A stretch of 20,856 nucleotides of DNA. Origin: Chara braunii (Eukaryota; Streptophyta; Charophyceae; Charales; Characeae). Where the stretch lies: assembly GCA_003427395.1 (NCBI GenBank), contig BFEA01000227.1:438308-459163 (forward strand), in the 5' to 3' direction. Position numbers and translations under genes: made by a program. The notes under the pieces were generated by a model. That model was not told the DNA's origin. It saw nothing but the letters and a program-made list of their open reading frames with translations, and searched no databases. Below, in pieces: positions 1-10,446 of the stretch; the first letter of the stretch is position 1; every line of letters begins with the position of its first letter.

Positions 1-227
1 GGCAAGGGTATTTTCTCCATCGAAACCCAGCCATAGCTGGGGCTGGGACAGGGGGTTGGGGATGGCACTGCTGCTACTCAGCAGCTCTGCATGAGCGCTG
101 CCACCAGACTGTGTTGTTGGGCTTGGGCGCCGCCATTCTCTACTCGGCAGCCATATCTGTTGTTCCTTCTCATGAGGAACTTCGTTTTTGTCTTCTTCGA
201 AGTGCTGGATCAGTTGTCTCCTTCTTC
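1..227 (-). other. Unassigned open reading segment at the left edge
   Basis: Reading the minus strand, one frame stays open for about 75 codons, from a TGA near 228 to the window edge. The translation has a charged stretch (QHFEEDKNEV), then a Ser/Ala/Pro/Gln-rich stretch ending LSQPQLWLGFDGEN. This looks more protein-like than the two other frames here, but no family is recognised. A second minus frame (460-170) is also open and Ser/Pro-rich, so low-complexity composition may keep several frames open. It could be an exon fragment of a gene continuing to the left. No convincing acceptor or start codon was found. Confidence 0.2.
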
Positions 228-460
228 ATCAGGACTCCCAGCGATGCACTTCCGTGCAGGCACTGAGCTGGTGCTACTATCATTGGGGTTGCTGGTTCAA
301 GTTGGCACGTTGTGACAACTGTGGGGTTACTGCTGCTACGGCAGCCATAGCCAGGGGCATGAGGTGGCAAGGAGGAAGAGGAAGACTCCTGCAGACTTCT
401 TTGAACACTTGTTTTGGTTGTTCGGGGTTGTTGTAAACGCGGTTGTGATTCTTGGAACAA

Positions 461-1015
461 GTACTCTGGATTGATTGGAGGAGGACTGGGAATTACAGAA
501 TTGAAATTCGTTTTTCAATTCCCTGTGAATTTCGAGCTTCCGCTGTGCATATCTTCTCTCCGGTTTTGTGTGGATTTGCCTCCTTCGAGTCTACTCTGCA
601 ATTGCATGCGTGTATGGGAACGTGTGAATTCGTGTGGATTGAAGTTCAATCGGGTACATAGCAATACCACTTATATTCGGTGAAGTGTTTTTCAGACTTT
701 TTACACTGTTGTTTTAACCCATGTGGAACCGGTCATGATAACGCACAAGTCTTTTTCAGCCAATTGGTTTTGTGCAGTCTGGTTTTCATCTGTTCTTTTT
801 GTATTTTTTTTTTGTTTTTTCAAAGGTCCAGGGTGTAGTAGAGAATGGAGCCCAGGGATCAGGAGGTGTCCGTAGTACTCATCCATTGGATGGTCAGATG
901 GATTGTGAGACCTCTGGGGAGTCACCTGACCTCAAGGTGGCACCATGATACCATGATCTATGCTAATGCGACCCGTACACTGATGGTGTCCATGCATATG
1001 CAGTCGTCTCCCATC
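461..1015. other. Intergenic stretch, nothing assigned
   Basis: No recognisable gene is seen. A T-rich run lies near 800-825. A plus-strand ATG at about 845 opens a 58-codon frame that has no family resemblance and ends at the LINE insertion point. It is treated as chance. Confidence 0.3.
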
Positions 1016-1031
1016 TGAGCCTGTCGCATAC

Positions 1032-1032
<1 letters not shown>
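1016..1032. repeat. Target-site duplication, poly(A)-side copy
   Basis: The 17 bases TGAGCCTGTCGCATACT reappear at 3731-3747 with one difference (G at 1023, A at 3738). They directly abut the T24 run that is the LINE poly(A) tail on the minus strand. The last T may belong to the tail, so the duplication is 16 or 17 bp. This is the expected product of target-primed reverse transcription. Confidence 0.85.

Positions 1033-1055
<23 letters not shown>
1032..1055 (-). repeat. LINE poly(A) tail (T24 on plus strand)
   Basis: An uninterrupted run of 24 T on the plus strand sits between the target-site duplication and the LINE 3' UTR. It is the A tail of the retrotransposed RNA. Confidence 0.85.
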
Positions 1056-1063
<8 letters not shown>

Positions 1064-1149
1064 CCCCTACCAGTGTTAGTGGTGCTGATAAGAGCAGACA
1101 CAACTAGCACGTGCGGAGAAGCTCCATCTATTCGTGGGGAGCATCACCT

Positions 1150-1670
1150 GTTGGAAAATGGGTCCAGCGTCCCATATACGGACTGAAATTAGAGTAGATC
1201 AGAACACAACTGTGGAATGTTCCTGCCAGCATTGATTACCCTGGGATTGACTGAGCAGGATATTGGGAGGAAGGGGGAACCTCTTCACCCTAATCTGGTG
1301 CTAGGTACATCACTACCAACTAGTTCCTCCCTTTTCCTGAGCCATACTGAGTCATACTGCTAGCTGAAAACTGGGTCCAGTGTCCCATTGCTTGCCTGGG
1401 TGCCAGGCGGAGAAGAAGAGCGTCTGAGAATGTTTGAGAAGGTCTGAGAAAGTGAATGACGACTGTGGGGCTTGCCAGCATTGATTGCCCTGCAAATAAG
1501 GCGATTGACTGGGCAGGCCAGAGGAATACATCACGCCCTGCCAGCATTGATTACCCTGAGGCCCAGGGGATTGACTGAGCAGGGTACTGGAGTGGGGGGG
1601 GACCCCTTTACCATGGAGTCGGCGCCAGATACACCTCTACCTGCTGCTAGTCCCATTCCCCCATGTTCCA
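1150..1670 (-). repeat. Diverged tandem copies inside the LINE 3' UTR
   Basis: Several short blocks recur in the same order. GCCAGCATTGATTRCCCTG is at 1225, 1474 and 1540. GATTGACTGRGCAGG follows each copy. TGGGTCCAGYGTCCCAT is near 1160 and again near 1371. The two main copies are offset by about 210-250 bp, with a third partial copy 66 bp after the second. The copies are too diverged to be a recent duplication. The block sits wholly between the ORF2 stop and the poly(A) tail, so it belongs to the 3' UTR, which LINE RTs may use for template recognition. Confidence 0.6.
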
Positions 1671-1881
1671 GCGAGTACTGCAGGTACTGGGGGCCAGTCC
1701 TCCCATCCATATCTTAGGTGGACCGGCCAGGTGTGAGGAGGGATGGGGAGGCAGGTTCTGCGCCCAGGGGGCGACCGAGCAAAGACCTAATCCTCCTATT
1801 CCCTGTCTCCCTCCTGGCCGGTCCCATCGGGATTGTGGTGGGCGGGCACCACCCTCTCTCGGCCATACCAACTTAGCTCAA

Positions 1882-3729
1882 CTAAAGTGTTATGTGATAG
1901 GGGGAAGGGATACGGAAATTCAGAGGCCGGGGGTAGTGGGATGTCACTGGGGATCTCAGTCCATTTGTGGAAGAGCAGTCGATAGTCCTTCTGAGTTTTC
2001 TCCAAGCGATCGTTGCCATCCAAAAGCCAGCCATCCCATTGTATCCATGCAATCTGTCCCCCCTGTTACCCCCTAACCAGTCCATGCAGAATTCGTTTAA
2101 TCTTTGAGTAATGTCTGATCTTTTTGTGAGAGCTCTCATCCCATTAACTGTCTTTTTCCACCGAGCTCTAATTGCTATTTCAATCATGTCTTTGATCATT
2201 TCAGCTATTTCACCGCTACCAACGTGGGCATTTTCGAGTGCTAAGATACATGTGTGACGCCATATAGCCCATAGCACAACTTCCCTACCAAGCCTGAATA
2301 GGTTGGTTGTGAAGGTCGAAGTTTGAGCGGTCCATTGCCCGGTTAGCAAGGCCCTCCATTCCCATGGCCAGCTTCTGTCAGTGCCCAGTTGGTTCCAGAC
2401 CCAGACCCATCCTCGCCATGTTAGAATAGAAGCAGGGCACTACAGGAAGAGGTGTTCTATCATCTCATTAATTTTACGAGAGGGGAAGTCCTCCTTGCAT
2501 GCATGGCACCAGGGGAGAGCGATCCTTTTCTGCTCCAGATAGGTGTGATTAATAAGCCATGCATTCATCGGAAGGCAGCGATGGTTGATCTGCCATTGAA
2601 GCGAAGCGAACTTGGCTGGTTTACTCTTCACCTCTTTGAACCATTTAATAAGTCTTAGAGATTCCAATGGTACATTGAGGTGTCGTACCCAACGGTCTAC
2701 AATGCGATCCCTTAATTTTATTCTAGCCCTGAGCATTCGATAGGTCGCTTTCACATCTAGTGTATGGAGGTACCAGTATTTGGGTGTTCCATTGCTTGTT
2801 GAAATCTTTCATCTCCACTCTGCCACATCAATGAGAACATCCTGGATTGGCACTTCGGGCCAGAAAACCACCCAGGATTCATTTGCACTTAGGACTCTTA
2901 CTCTGTAGAGTATCTTGACATCTATCCAAAAGACTTCGTCAGGCTCACCCCTGATCAACTTATTTTGCGGAGTACGATAGAACAGGTTTACCAGCACTTC
3001 TCCCGGTCTAGCAGATATTACTTGCCCCACCCGGGTTGCATCCCCCTTTAACAAAACCCAATCGCCTTCCTCTACAGTTGGTCCTCGCTGAAGGGTCTGC
3101 ACCCAGGCGAGTGGGAGAGCAAAGAGAATCTGATCTAGCCTTTCCCCTATTTTGTGGCAATGGGGGAGTTTCTCTCTTAGCTGCGCCTCTGAGAGCCAGT
3201 CAGTTTTGGATTGGTCACATAGATGTCCGATTCGTGTGACCCCGTTTTTAACCCATCCATCCCACGGGCGATATGAGCTGGGGAACACCCGCCCATGCGG
3301 GTCCGTTATCCAGCAATTCCCAAACAGTGGTTGACCAGCCACTTCTTCCCATCGTTCCAGAAATGGTCTATCCGGAAGCGGGAACCTCCTCCAATCTTTG
3401 ATTAATTTGGCCCAAAAGTCGTCATTCCACAATTCTATGCGAGTCGCTGCATGATCCGAATGTGGTCGCGGTCTGGATGGGGGCCTGGGGATTGTCCAGA
3501 AGACGTCGTCTAGCCAGACAATGAGATGTACTGAAGGTGCGGCCGCTGGGGCCAGCCTCGACAGTTGTTTCCAAGCGAGAGGTTCCAAAGTGAGGTCGGG
3601 GGTGCAAATAAGTTTTTTCAACCATTGGAGAGAGAGGGCAGCCGTTTGGGTGGTAGGGTCGAGAATACCCAGGCCTCCTTGCGTCTTTGGTTGCACCATC
3701 GCATCCCAGGCAACGCGACTGATGGCGTG
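1882..3729 (-). pseudogene. LINE ORF2 C-terminal region (post-RT domain, zf-RVT-like knuckle), two in-frame stops
   Basis: ORF2 normally encodes endonuclease and reverse transcriptase for target-primed insertion. Only the region after the RT core remains. It begins with VAWDAMVQPKTQGGLGILD, the usual post-RT junction of plant LINEs. It then has a Trp-rich segment with WVKNGVTRIGHLCD, and further down a knuckle resembling zf-RVT (WCHACKEDF then EMIEHLFL). A tail with VVLWAIWRHT follows. All of this lies in one frame. It is broken only by TGA at 2811-2809 and TAG at 2442-2440; the latter falls in the HLFL-stop-CP motif. It ends with a stop at 1882. There are no frameshifts over about 1.85 kb, so decay has been by substitution. 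Confidence 0.8.
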
Positions 3730-3730
3730 T

Positions 3731-3747
3731 TGAGCCTATCGCATACT
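3731..3747. repeat. Target-site duplication, 5'-side copy
   Basis: TGAGCCTATCGCATACT matches 1016-1032 with one mismatch. It lies exactly where LINE coding similarity begins. Confidence 0.85.
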
Positions 3748-4680
3748 GATATGGTGCAGACTAGAAACAAGAACCAACACCTCTCACATAGTACAGGATA
3801 ACACAATGGAAAACTAAAATATCAATGATTAGACCAATCAATGTTGCAATGCAGACTGAACATACATCATCATCATCACAAGGTGTGAAGGGGGATGGCG
3901 GGATGCATAGGAATAATGCGTTGTGATGCCCTAACCTCACGGCCAACACGACTTCCTGATCGGAGTGTGAGTGGGCCTGGAAGTGCGAAAAGGTGGTGTG
4001 CCAAGGATTTTAGGAAACTGGGCATGGAGTCTCAGGGCCGAACTCAGATCTCCGGTGGCAAGCTCCGGGACACGGATGCAGGAGGGTAGGCATGGACTGG
4101 AGTTCTGTTTTGCTTCGAGGGACAGAGCTACCGCCTCCGTTGGCTCCATCGTCAAGGTCTGGGCTGTATCTGGTGCACTTTCGGTACGCTATGGGTATCC
4201 CGCTGATTCATCACCTGCCAACGTCGAACGTCACAAGTCTCCGAATTTTATGCGGCTCGCCTCAATCGAAGATTGTGCGTCCGTCGTTTTTCGAACGAGT
4301 TCGCCGGATGAGGTTGGAAGCTCGGTACTCGTGGTGCCGCAGACACTCTGAGCACGGGGGTTTGGGCCAGTAAGGAGCGATTGTGAGCCAAGGGATGATG
4401 GTTAGGGAGTGGTAGGGTAGGATGTGGTGCTAGGAAGGGAATTCAGTCCCTGGGATAATGATTTCGCGCTCAGCGAGGATGTTACACGTGTATGGGCTAG
4501 AGTAGCTTGGGAGATGGGGGTTATGTCCCAGGGCCTGGTCGAGGTCCCACTCGCAAATGCGTTCGTTCCCCATCAAGTAGGGAGTTTCTGAGGATTCGGG
4601 TCAGGTTCATGTAGGCAAACAAGAGTGCTTCAAATATTCCTGGAATTCCCGATCCCTCCAACACTCACAAGCAGTGACAC
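3748..4680. other. Intergenic stretch, nothing assigned
   Basis: A 126-codon plus-strand frame at 3971-4351 and overlapping minus frames are open here. None shows recognisable motifs or biased composition, and they overlap one another. I see no element ends. Confidence 0.3.
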
Positions 4681-4685
4681 GAAAG

Positions 4686-4741
4686 GGAACGCCAGCCATT
4701 CGGGGCAGCAAGCCGGAGTGGAACGCCAGCCATTCGGGGCA
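4686..4741. repeat. 22-bp direct duplication, 34-bp period
   Basis: A 22-base block beginning GGAACGCCAGCCATTCGGGG is present at 4686-4707 and repeated exactly at 4720-4741, with 12 unrelated bases between. Only two copies are present. Confidence 0.8.
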
Positions 4742-5232
4742 TCAGTCAAGTTCAGGCTTCGGAGGCGCACGAGTAGGCAGCAATCGTCTTTGGTCGAGCC
4801 TACACATGCGTGTGCGGGTCTTGTCCTTCGATCAGATGTGTGAAAGCTAGCGACGAGATGGATCATCCTATAGTGAGGTGGTCGTCTAATAGCCTAGCAT
4901 GCCCATCCAATTCACACGCATACAGAATCAAGCTTATCATCCATGCATCTAGCTCACATACAAAAAAAAAAATCGAAGATCATGCAACAAGTCTTTGGCC
5001 AATCGGCCCTTAGATCACACAAGGCTCGATCTTCGGGAACCAATCAATCACATTTGCCGATTCAAAAAGATGAAGATGGGAAAAAAACAATCCACATGTC
5101 CGTTCCCGAAGAAAGGAAGCAAGGAAAACAAAGAAAAATTCGAGATGCCGATCAAAAAGAAGGACAAGGCAACTGGCGCCGATACCAAAATTACTCAGAA
5201 TAATGGAAGAGAACGTCACCACAATACACCCC

Positions 5233-5233
<1 letters not shown>
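4742..5233. other. Intergenic stretch before the (TC)n microsatellite
   Basis: No gene is recognised. There is a short A-run near 4965. A plus frame entering the microsatellite is open only because the repeat has no stops. Confidence 0.3.

Positions 5234-5307
<74 letters not shown>
5234..5307. repeat. (TC)37 microsatellite
   Basis: A perfect alternating TC run of 74 bases. It produces artificial SL/ER-repeat reading frames on both strands, which were discarded. Confidence 0.95.
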
Positions 5308-5311
<4 letters not shown>

Positions 5312-6681
5312 TTCGCAACATCCCGATGCGGGCAGTCCGTCGCCTCGCACCCACGCAGAGTTGTCACCCCGCTTAGTCCAAGCATGCACGACAAGTTCGC
5401 CCGTGCGCCACAGTCCGTCGTGGCCCAACGTAAACCCCGCATACCCAGCACCAGCTCGCCGGATCGCCCAACTTTCTACTCACCTTCCAAATTTCGCTCG
5501 TTAGCCGATCCTCTCGACCGCGCTAACTTCCAGAAGTCTTAGAGAACGAGTTAATCCCGCTTGCGAAATTTATAGAATGCATGCTTGCGCGAGATATACG
5601 GGGTTGTGGTTAAGTGGAAAAAGAATGAGGAGGAAGGAAGTGCCAACGTTTGCATGGCCAGGCCGCGTCATGGGGGACGTAGCCTCACACCGCACATCGA
5701 TCCAGTCATGCAAGCGTTCCGGCAAATTAGGACAGAGGAAGGAGTGCGCGCACACATGGACGCGACAAAAGATATCAAGAACAAGGGGATTACAGTTGCA
5801 ATTATGCCCGCCAAAACAAAAATTACAGTTACATGCAAGGATAAAGGCGAGGAAAAGTCAGAACACAGATCCTGACGCGGCAAGGCATGCGCCAGCAAGA
5901 AGCGACGTGCAACAAAAATTGAGACGCGCTTAAATTTCTAATCTAAATCCTAATTACAAAAAGAAATTTCGAACGGAGCAAATTTCGAGAACTTACGGGG
6001 GCTCGACCTCAGTTTGAAAATTCAAAAAGATTTTCCCGCGCGACTACCGCGCCAAAATTATCATTTCCCATAGCAAAACAAGAAAAAAGTTATGGCAACA
6101 GTTATTTATTGCACTCGCTAAGACGCGGCCAGCTACCAATCGTCACAAAATCATCCCGGACTCGATTCCAAAAACAAGAAAAACAAGGGCACCCATATAA
6201 TCCTGCGGGCCCTTCTAATTCAACCCCCGAAGTAGAGAGGAATATTTCAAGACGCGTGGTTCACACACTGTGTAACCAAAAATAAAGGAAGAGGATATAT
6301 ATAAAAAAAAGGGATAAAAAAAGAGAGTAATAGCAAGCAATAAAGATTTTTCACAATCCATTGGTTATTTTACGCGCAATGTGTTTTTTTTGTTGAGTTC
6401 CGCATATACATAAACAAAAACTAATAGTACTGGCAACTTATCCTGCATAAATACAAGGAGGATATATAACCAATACGGGGTCTTGTTGTACAGGGTTGAA
6501 TTCTTTTCCCGAATCAATGCTTGAAAAGGAAATTCCAAGAAAAGGATTGGAGGTTAAACATAAAAAAACAGAGAAAAATAAAGCAATCCACTTGTGAATC
6601 ATAAGAGGGGCACTAGTCACGGCAACTTCGTTGCGAGTTTCGCAGAAAATCACACGGTTGTAGAAAAGAGTTCGTCATATA
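5308..6681. other. AT-rich non-coding region
   Basis: From about 5570 the sequence becomes clearly more A+T-rich than its flanks and carries many A-runs. A plus frame at 5585-5875 is open but unrecognised. On the minus strand near 6195 is a TTATAT sequence, and near 6110 CAATAAATAA. These could be relics of promoter or polyadenylation signals, for example from an LTR, but nothing anchors them. No tRNA or rRNA was seen. Confidence 0.3.
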
Positions 6682-6699
6682 TGTGACGCCCAGGGGGTT
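6682..6699. repeat. 18-bp terminus-like motif, copy 1
   Basis: TGTGACGCCCAGGGGGTT matches 12508-12525 with one mismatch at the fourth base, then similarity ends. It starts with TG, so it could be the start of a plus-strand LTR or the CA end of a minus-strand LTR. Plant Ty3/gypsy LTRs often start with a similar TGT-x-AC-x-CCC pattern. No primer-binding site, polypurine tract or paired LTR was confirmed here. Confidence 0.4.
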
Positions 6700-7136
6700 T
6701 CAATCTTGAGCAAGCTCCTGCTTGCTCTCCCAATCATCCATCGATCTTGTGAGAAAGCACCAACGATCAACGTGAAGCTGACACGTGCCACTTATCGTGA
6801 GATGAGAGTGTGGAAGTCATCTTGGAGGCACCGCAAACTCGGATCCTAGAGATTGTCGGGGAATGACAACCTTATGACAGGTGGGGGAGGAGGAGGGTGA
6901 ACTTGCGGGAGGGGTGGCAGAAAGTGGTGGAGTATTCGATCTTCAGCAGGAAGCCGGGTGTACTTGACGGTGGGATGGATGTGAGGGAAATGATGATCTT
7001 GATGCGGGAGCGAAGCGAGGTAATCAGGATAGAGGGTACATAGGGTGCGGGGAATCGCGGCGTGAAAAGTCTCATATTCTTCACACGCAGGGATGGTACC
7101 CGCGATTATGTAATAAACCTCTATATTATATTCATG
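6700..7136. other. Non-coding stretch, possibly LTR-related
   Basis: The stretch runs between the 18-bp motif and the end of the decayed acidic ORF. It contains a plus-strand purine-rich tract near 6879-6900 and, near 7109-7130, a plus-strand AATAAA followed by a TATATTATAT-like stretch. These fit an LTR only weakly. Confidence 0.2.
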
Positions 7137-8846
7137 TCATGTCGTGCTAAAGATAAGGATGTGGAGGGGAAAAGAAGTTACGAGAGAACGAGTGGTGGTG
7201 TGCGGTAAAACGGTGGCGATGATGCGAGTAAAATAGAGTTGGTGGAAAAGTGAAGGTGAGAAAGGATGCCCGTTAGAAGAGAACGGAAGGCGGCCCGCGA
7301 GCTTGGATGGTGAGGTAATCAAGGGGATGACGGGATAACGACTGGGGACGAAGCCTGAGCGCCCATGTATGCGAACGGTGGGCCGCAGTGGTGGAGAGGA
7401 TTGAGCCCACGAAGAATTTCTTCTACGACGTTGGCTTCTGGATCCCCCTGCGTTGGTGACGCCATCCTCTTCGGGATCCTCCTGTGGTGGCTCAGGATTG
7501 TGCACCCGATCGCCTTGTAGTAGCCGTGTCGTGGGTTCGTCTGACTCTTCTACCGACCGCTTTCCTTTCGCCCTTTCCAGCCTCTTCTAAGGTGCTTCAT
7601 CTTCCTCCTTATTCCATTCGCTTGAACAGTCTGATCCGCCCGACTCACTTCCTTCCAGCTTGCCCTCCTTAGACTCGTGGTAATCGGGATCGTCAAATTC
7701 CGCCCCCGAGTTTTCCTCTTCTTCTTATTCGCTCGTCTCCTCTTTTTCTTCTTCTTCCTCCTCGTCACCAGCTTATCCTTCCACCTCCAGTCTTTGGACG
7801 ATCGGATCCCACAAGGTGAGATCGGTCACGTCGATGACAAGGTAGTGGCTTGAGGAGGGGTAATAGCAGTTGTCACCGTTGAGTTCCAAACACGTGGGGC
7901 ACAACAAATGTGGTACCAACGTGCGAGTAAGCACCGCCGGTGTGGTCCGCTCGTCACAGCACGACAAGATATCCAGAGGTAGATCGTCTAGGAGCTGCAC
8001 GATAAACACCAGGATCTCTCTTGTGATTTGCTCCAAATGGCCTTCCCTCACCTTGCCGAACAGAATCCCCAACAACTCCTCTTCTGTGTCCGTTCTCCAT
8101 GCTCGAATTATCAATAGCTCCACATCATCATCGGGGACTTCGTCCTCTTCGTCCTTATCAGTCGGCTCCGCCCAATGGAACACCACTTCAAGAAGGCAGA
8201 AGCTGAGCGGCGTATGCGTTCCACTACGCCACCCACTTGCCGGCGTCAAGGATTGGCACGTCCAATTGCTTGATCTGAAAAGATAAAGAGACGTCCGTAG
8301 CGGACTGCCAGAAGGTAAGGAGATCAGAGGGAAGCACGGAGGTCGAGAGGCGGTGTCGGTTCATTGAGGCGGTGCGAAGAGAAGAAGCTTCGGGATCATG
8401 ACCTCTGGCATAGTGAGAGAGAGTCCGAGCTGGCTGAGGTCGATGTCGTTGGTGGAGTCGATCAGATCGCCTGGTCGAGCTAACAGCTGGACCCACTCAT
8501 CCGTGAGGTCCTGCGCCTAGAGTCGGAGTTGTCGGAGGGCGCCTGTATGAGCTGACGGATGCAACACCGTAAGATCGCCGGTGAATGCGACGATCACTGT
8601 CACGTGGCTGACACCTGGTGGAGACAGCTGAAGAAAAGTCGACACCTCGGCCAACACCCACGTTCGATCGTTGATCCACGCTAACCGAAATTCCGCTGCC
8701 TCATGGATGGCCGCCGTACATAAAAAAACTGTGAAATGGAGGAGATCGGGACTCAATCGTGGTCGCTGTAGCTGTTGGATAGACGAAATATGCCCCCCAG
8801 GTGTCATTAGATATTCGCTAATGACCTGCTCGGTAGGAAAGCTCAT
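7137..8846 (-). pseudogene. Decayed retroelement-associated ORF with acidic then Arg-rich tail
   Basis: The minus-strand frame starts with ATG at 8846 in a favourable context (GCCATGA); an in-frame TGA lies just upstream near 8893. The first ~110 residues are Leu-rich and look globular (for example RLAWINDRTWVLAEVSTFLQ). After TAG at 8519 the frame continues (LTDEWVQLLARPGD), then breaks near 8365. The neighbouring frame carries similar-looking sequence until about 8224, and the original frame resumes (LLDDLPLDILSCCDERTTP, HLLCPTCLELN). After TAA at 7775 comes an acidic tail rich in EEEEE with SEW and GAEFDD. Further stops are at 7727 and 7589. A Pro/Arg-rich end follows (PEPPQEDPEED then SQRRRRNSS). 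It lies downstream of the integrase on the same strand. I recall similar acidic/basic retroelement ORFs in Chara but cannot name a domain. It could be an extra ORF of the Ty3 element or part of another element. Confidence 0.45.
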
Positions 8847-8903
8847 GGCGATGGGGGAAAAGGTAAAAATGAAGGTTGAGAGGAAAGAGAATCAAAGTAT
8901 TTG

Positions 8904-9300
8904 AGTCCGAGATCGTTGCCTTCCTCTTCAGAATCGAGGGATGATGTGGATGAAAGGAGAGACGGAGGGTTTGGTTCTCATCATTCCAGAGTCAAGTCGA
9001 ACCGAAACCAGTTCACCACTAAAGGACACAACAAACCAGCTAAGAGTAGACTCAAAGGACGAGAGCGAACAAGAAGAGCACGTGAGAGGAGAAGAAAAGA
9101 CTTCCACAAACAGAAAAGAGGAAAACTTTGAGGTAATGGACGAAGATAGGACATGTGTTGAAAGATTGGTCGAGCCGATCGACTTCTTAAGACCTCCGGC
9201 GCAAGCTGCACCGTGTTCACTCCGTTGGTACCGAGCTAGACTATGAGGAATCGCCCAAAGAATCGTGGCGCTAAGTTGCCCTGGCGAGAACATTTCCTCA
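8904..9300 (-). other. Leader region upstream of the acidic-tail ORF
   Basis: Open frames exist on both strands (8928-9293 minus, 8941-9246 plus), but neither shows a recognisable motif. The minus strand is Ser/Thr-rich. The region may be untranslated leader between a possible promoter at about 9320 and the ATG at 8846. Confidence 0.2.
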
Positions 9301-9310
9301 CTTGCACTAT

Positions 9311-9340
9311 GTCCCCTAATATATACAGGGGCCGAGGCCC
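9311..9340 (-). promoter_or_regulatory. Candidate TATA element with GC-rich upstream site
   Basis: On the minus strand the order is TGGGCCTCGGCCCC, then TGTATATATTAG, then GGGG. The TATA core sits between CCCCT and AGGGG, which are inverted repeats of each other. TGGGCC resembles plant site II motifs. It lies about 470 bases before the ATG at 8846 and about 80 bases after the integrase remnant ends. It could drive the downstream ORF, be the U3 TATA of an LTR, or be coincidence. Confidence 0.25.
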
Positions 9341-9412
9341 ATCATTCCCATTTCGGGTCTCATAGCTCCGAACCTATCGTTCGTAGGTCATTTTGATCAT
9401 CCATTGTTTTTT

Positions 9413-10446
9413 TCAGGCTAACTTGGGGAGGGCTTTTTCCATTAACTCTAAGTGGCGCTGAACCTTGTCCTTGACCGATTCCCTTGTGGCTCGTCGCGCA
9501 AGGGTCGTCTCATCGTTCCAGCTTGGCAGGGCTACGCAGGCCAGACTATTGGTCCGTAGCTGAAAATGGGCCAGGCCGGTCGACTCATGAGGTGTCCCTC
9601 GGTGGATAGCTAGAATGTGGTCACGATATCGGGCCAAGGCCTTATATCCCAAGCTGCGATATTTCACCGCAAGGCTGTCTTAATTACCCGGTTCGCATTC
9701 TCTACCAATCCGTTCGATTGCGACATATGAGGGGCCGTATTGCGAATGGAGACGGTCACGCCATATACAACTAGGCTCCTTAAGACTTCTCGGAATTCTG
9801 CCCCATTGTCCGTTAGGATTTCCTCGGTGTCTTGATGCATTCCGAGGAAGCGGTTGACATACCACACAATTTTCACCATCTGACGCATTTTGCAGGGGTA
9901 GGCCTCCATCCATTTTGAGAAATGATCCACGAATACTACCAGCAGAACTGAATATTCGCAGCTATTTGGTCCAGGGGGCACGACAATATCTGTCGTGTCC
10001 ATGCTAACCCTCTAGAACGGCTTCTCGACTACGGTAGGCACTATCGACCTAGGCGGCTGAATCGGTGACCGGTCAATTTTAACGATGAATTCAACATCGT
10101 CCCGGATATTGGACCAATACCGTTTGTTCTTGTCAATGGCTGCCTCCGTGATCGTGACAGCAAAGTGAGCGGTGGTTTCCTCGTGGACCGACTTAACCCT
10201 GTCGTACCTCATGAACGGATGAGGCACCGAGATTCAAATCCCACTGCCGACAGTCTTTCGTTTTTCCAACTGTCCATCGTTCCATCGGTAATCCCGTACC
10301 CTCTCGCTAGCTCGCCTCCGATCTTCCTTGGTGAATTCTCGGAGGGAGTTCCTGACCACCGTGGCTATCAAAAACGACATCCGTCCGTCGAAATTTGCGT
10401 GTGTTTTCCAACCCATCGGACCTGGCTTCGAGGGGAATCGACTCAA
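9413..10446 (-). pseudogene. Ty3/gypsy integrase remnant, DD35E residues still visible
   Basis: Integrase joins retroelement cDNA to the host genome. Reading the minus strand, a pre-integrase segment (VRDYRWNDGQLEKR) is followed by a zinc-binding-like region. That region keeps the HEETTAH His pair, but the CxxC pair is not visible. After TAG at 10014 comes the catalytic core: D in SMDTTD, D in LTDNGAEF, and E in SNGLVENAN. Exactly 35 residues separate the second D and the E. WMEAYPCKMR and HMSQSNGLVE are typical core context. The frame then stops at 9664 and shifts by one to 9667-9413, which carries YRDHILAIHRGTPHESTG and a coiled-looking C-terminus. No chromodomain was seen. Confidence 0.85.

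Larger units (their letters stand above)
1032..3730 (-). mobile_element. 5'-truncated LINE (non-LTR retrotransposon) insertion
   Basis: The element reads on the minus strand. At its 3' end is a pure A24 tail (T24 at 1032-1055 on plus), preceded by about 820 bases of 3' UTR and the C-terminal part of ORF2. At its 5' end it begins abruptly inside ORF2, with no 5' UTR, ORF1, endonuclease or RT palm. Both sides carry the near-identical 16-17 bp target-site duplication. LINEs often truncate at the 5' end when reverse transcription stops early. The insertion is about 2.7 kb. One mismatch between the duplications and two in-frame stops indicate some age. It cannot move by itself. Confidence 0.85.

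Noticed and set aside
3971-4351. Plus-strand 126-codon frame
   Set aside because: No recognisable motif, overlapping open frames on both strands, and no start or splice context.
4995-5504. Plus-strand 169-codon frame with a long Ser-Leu repeat, and minus-strand Arg-Glu frames
   Set aside because: They exist only because the (TC)37 repeat has no stop codon in any frame. Flanking residues show no family signal.
10228-10245. GATTCAAATCC resembling a tRNA B box
   Set aside because: The T-arm stems do not pair, no acceptor or anticodon stem could be drawn, and it lies inside integrase coding sequence.
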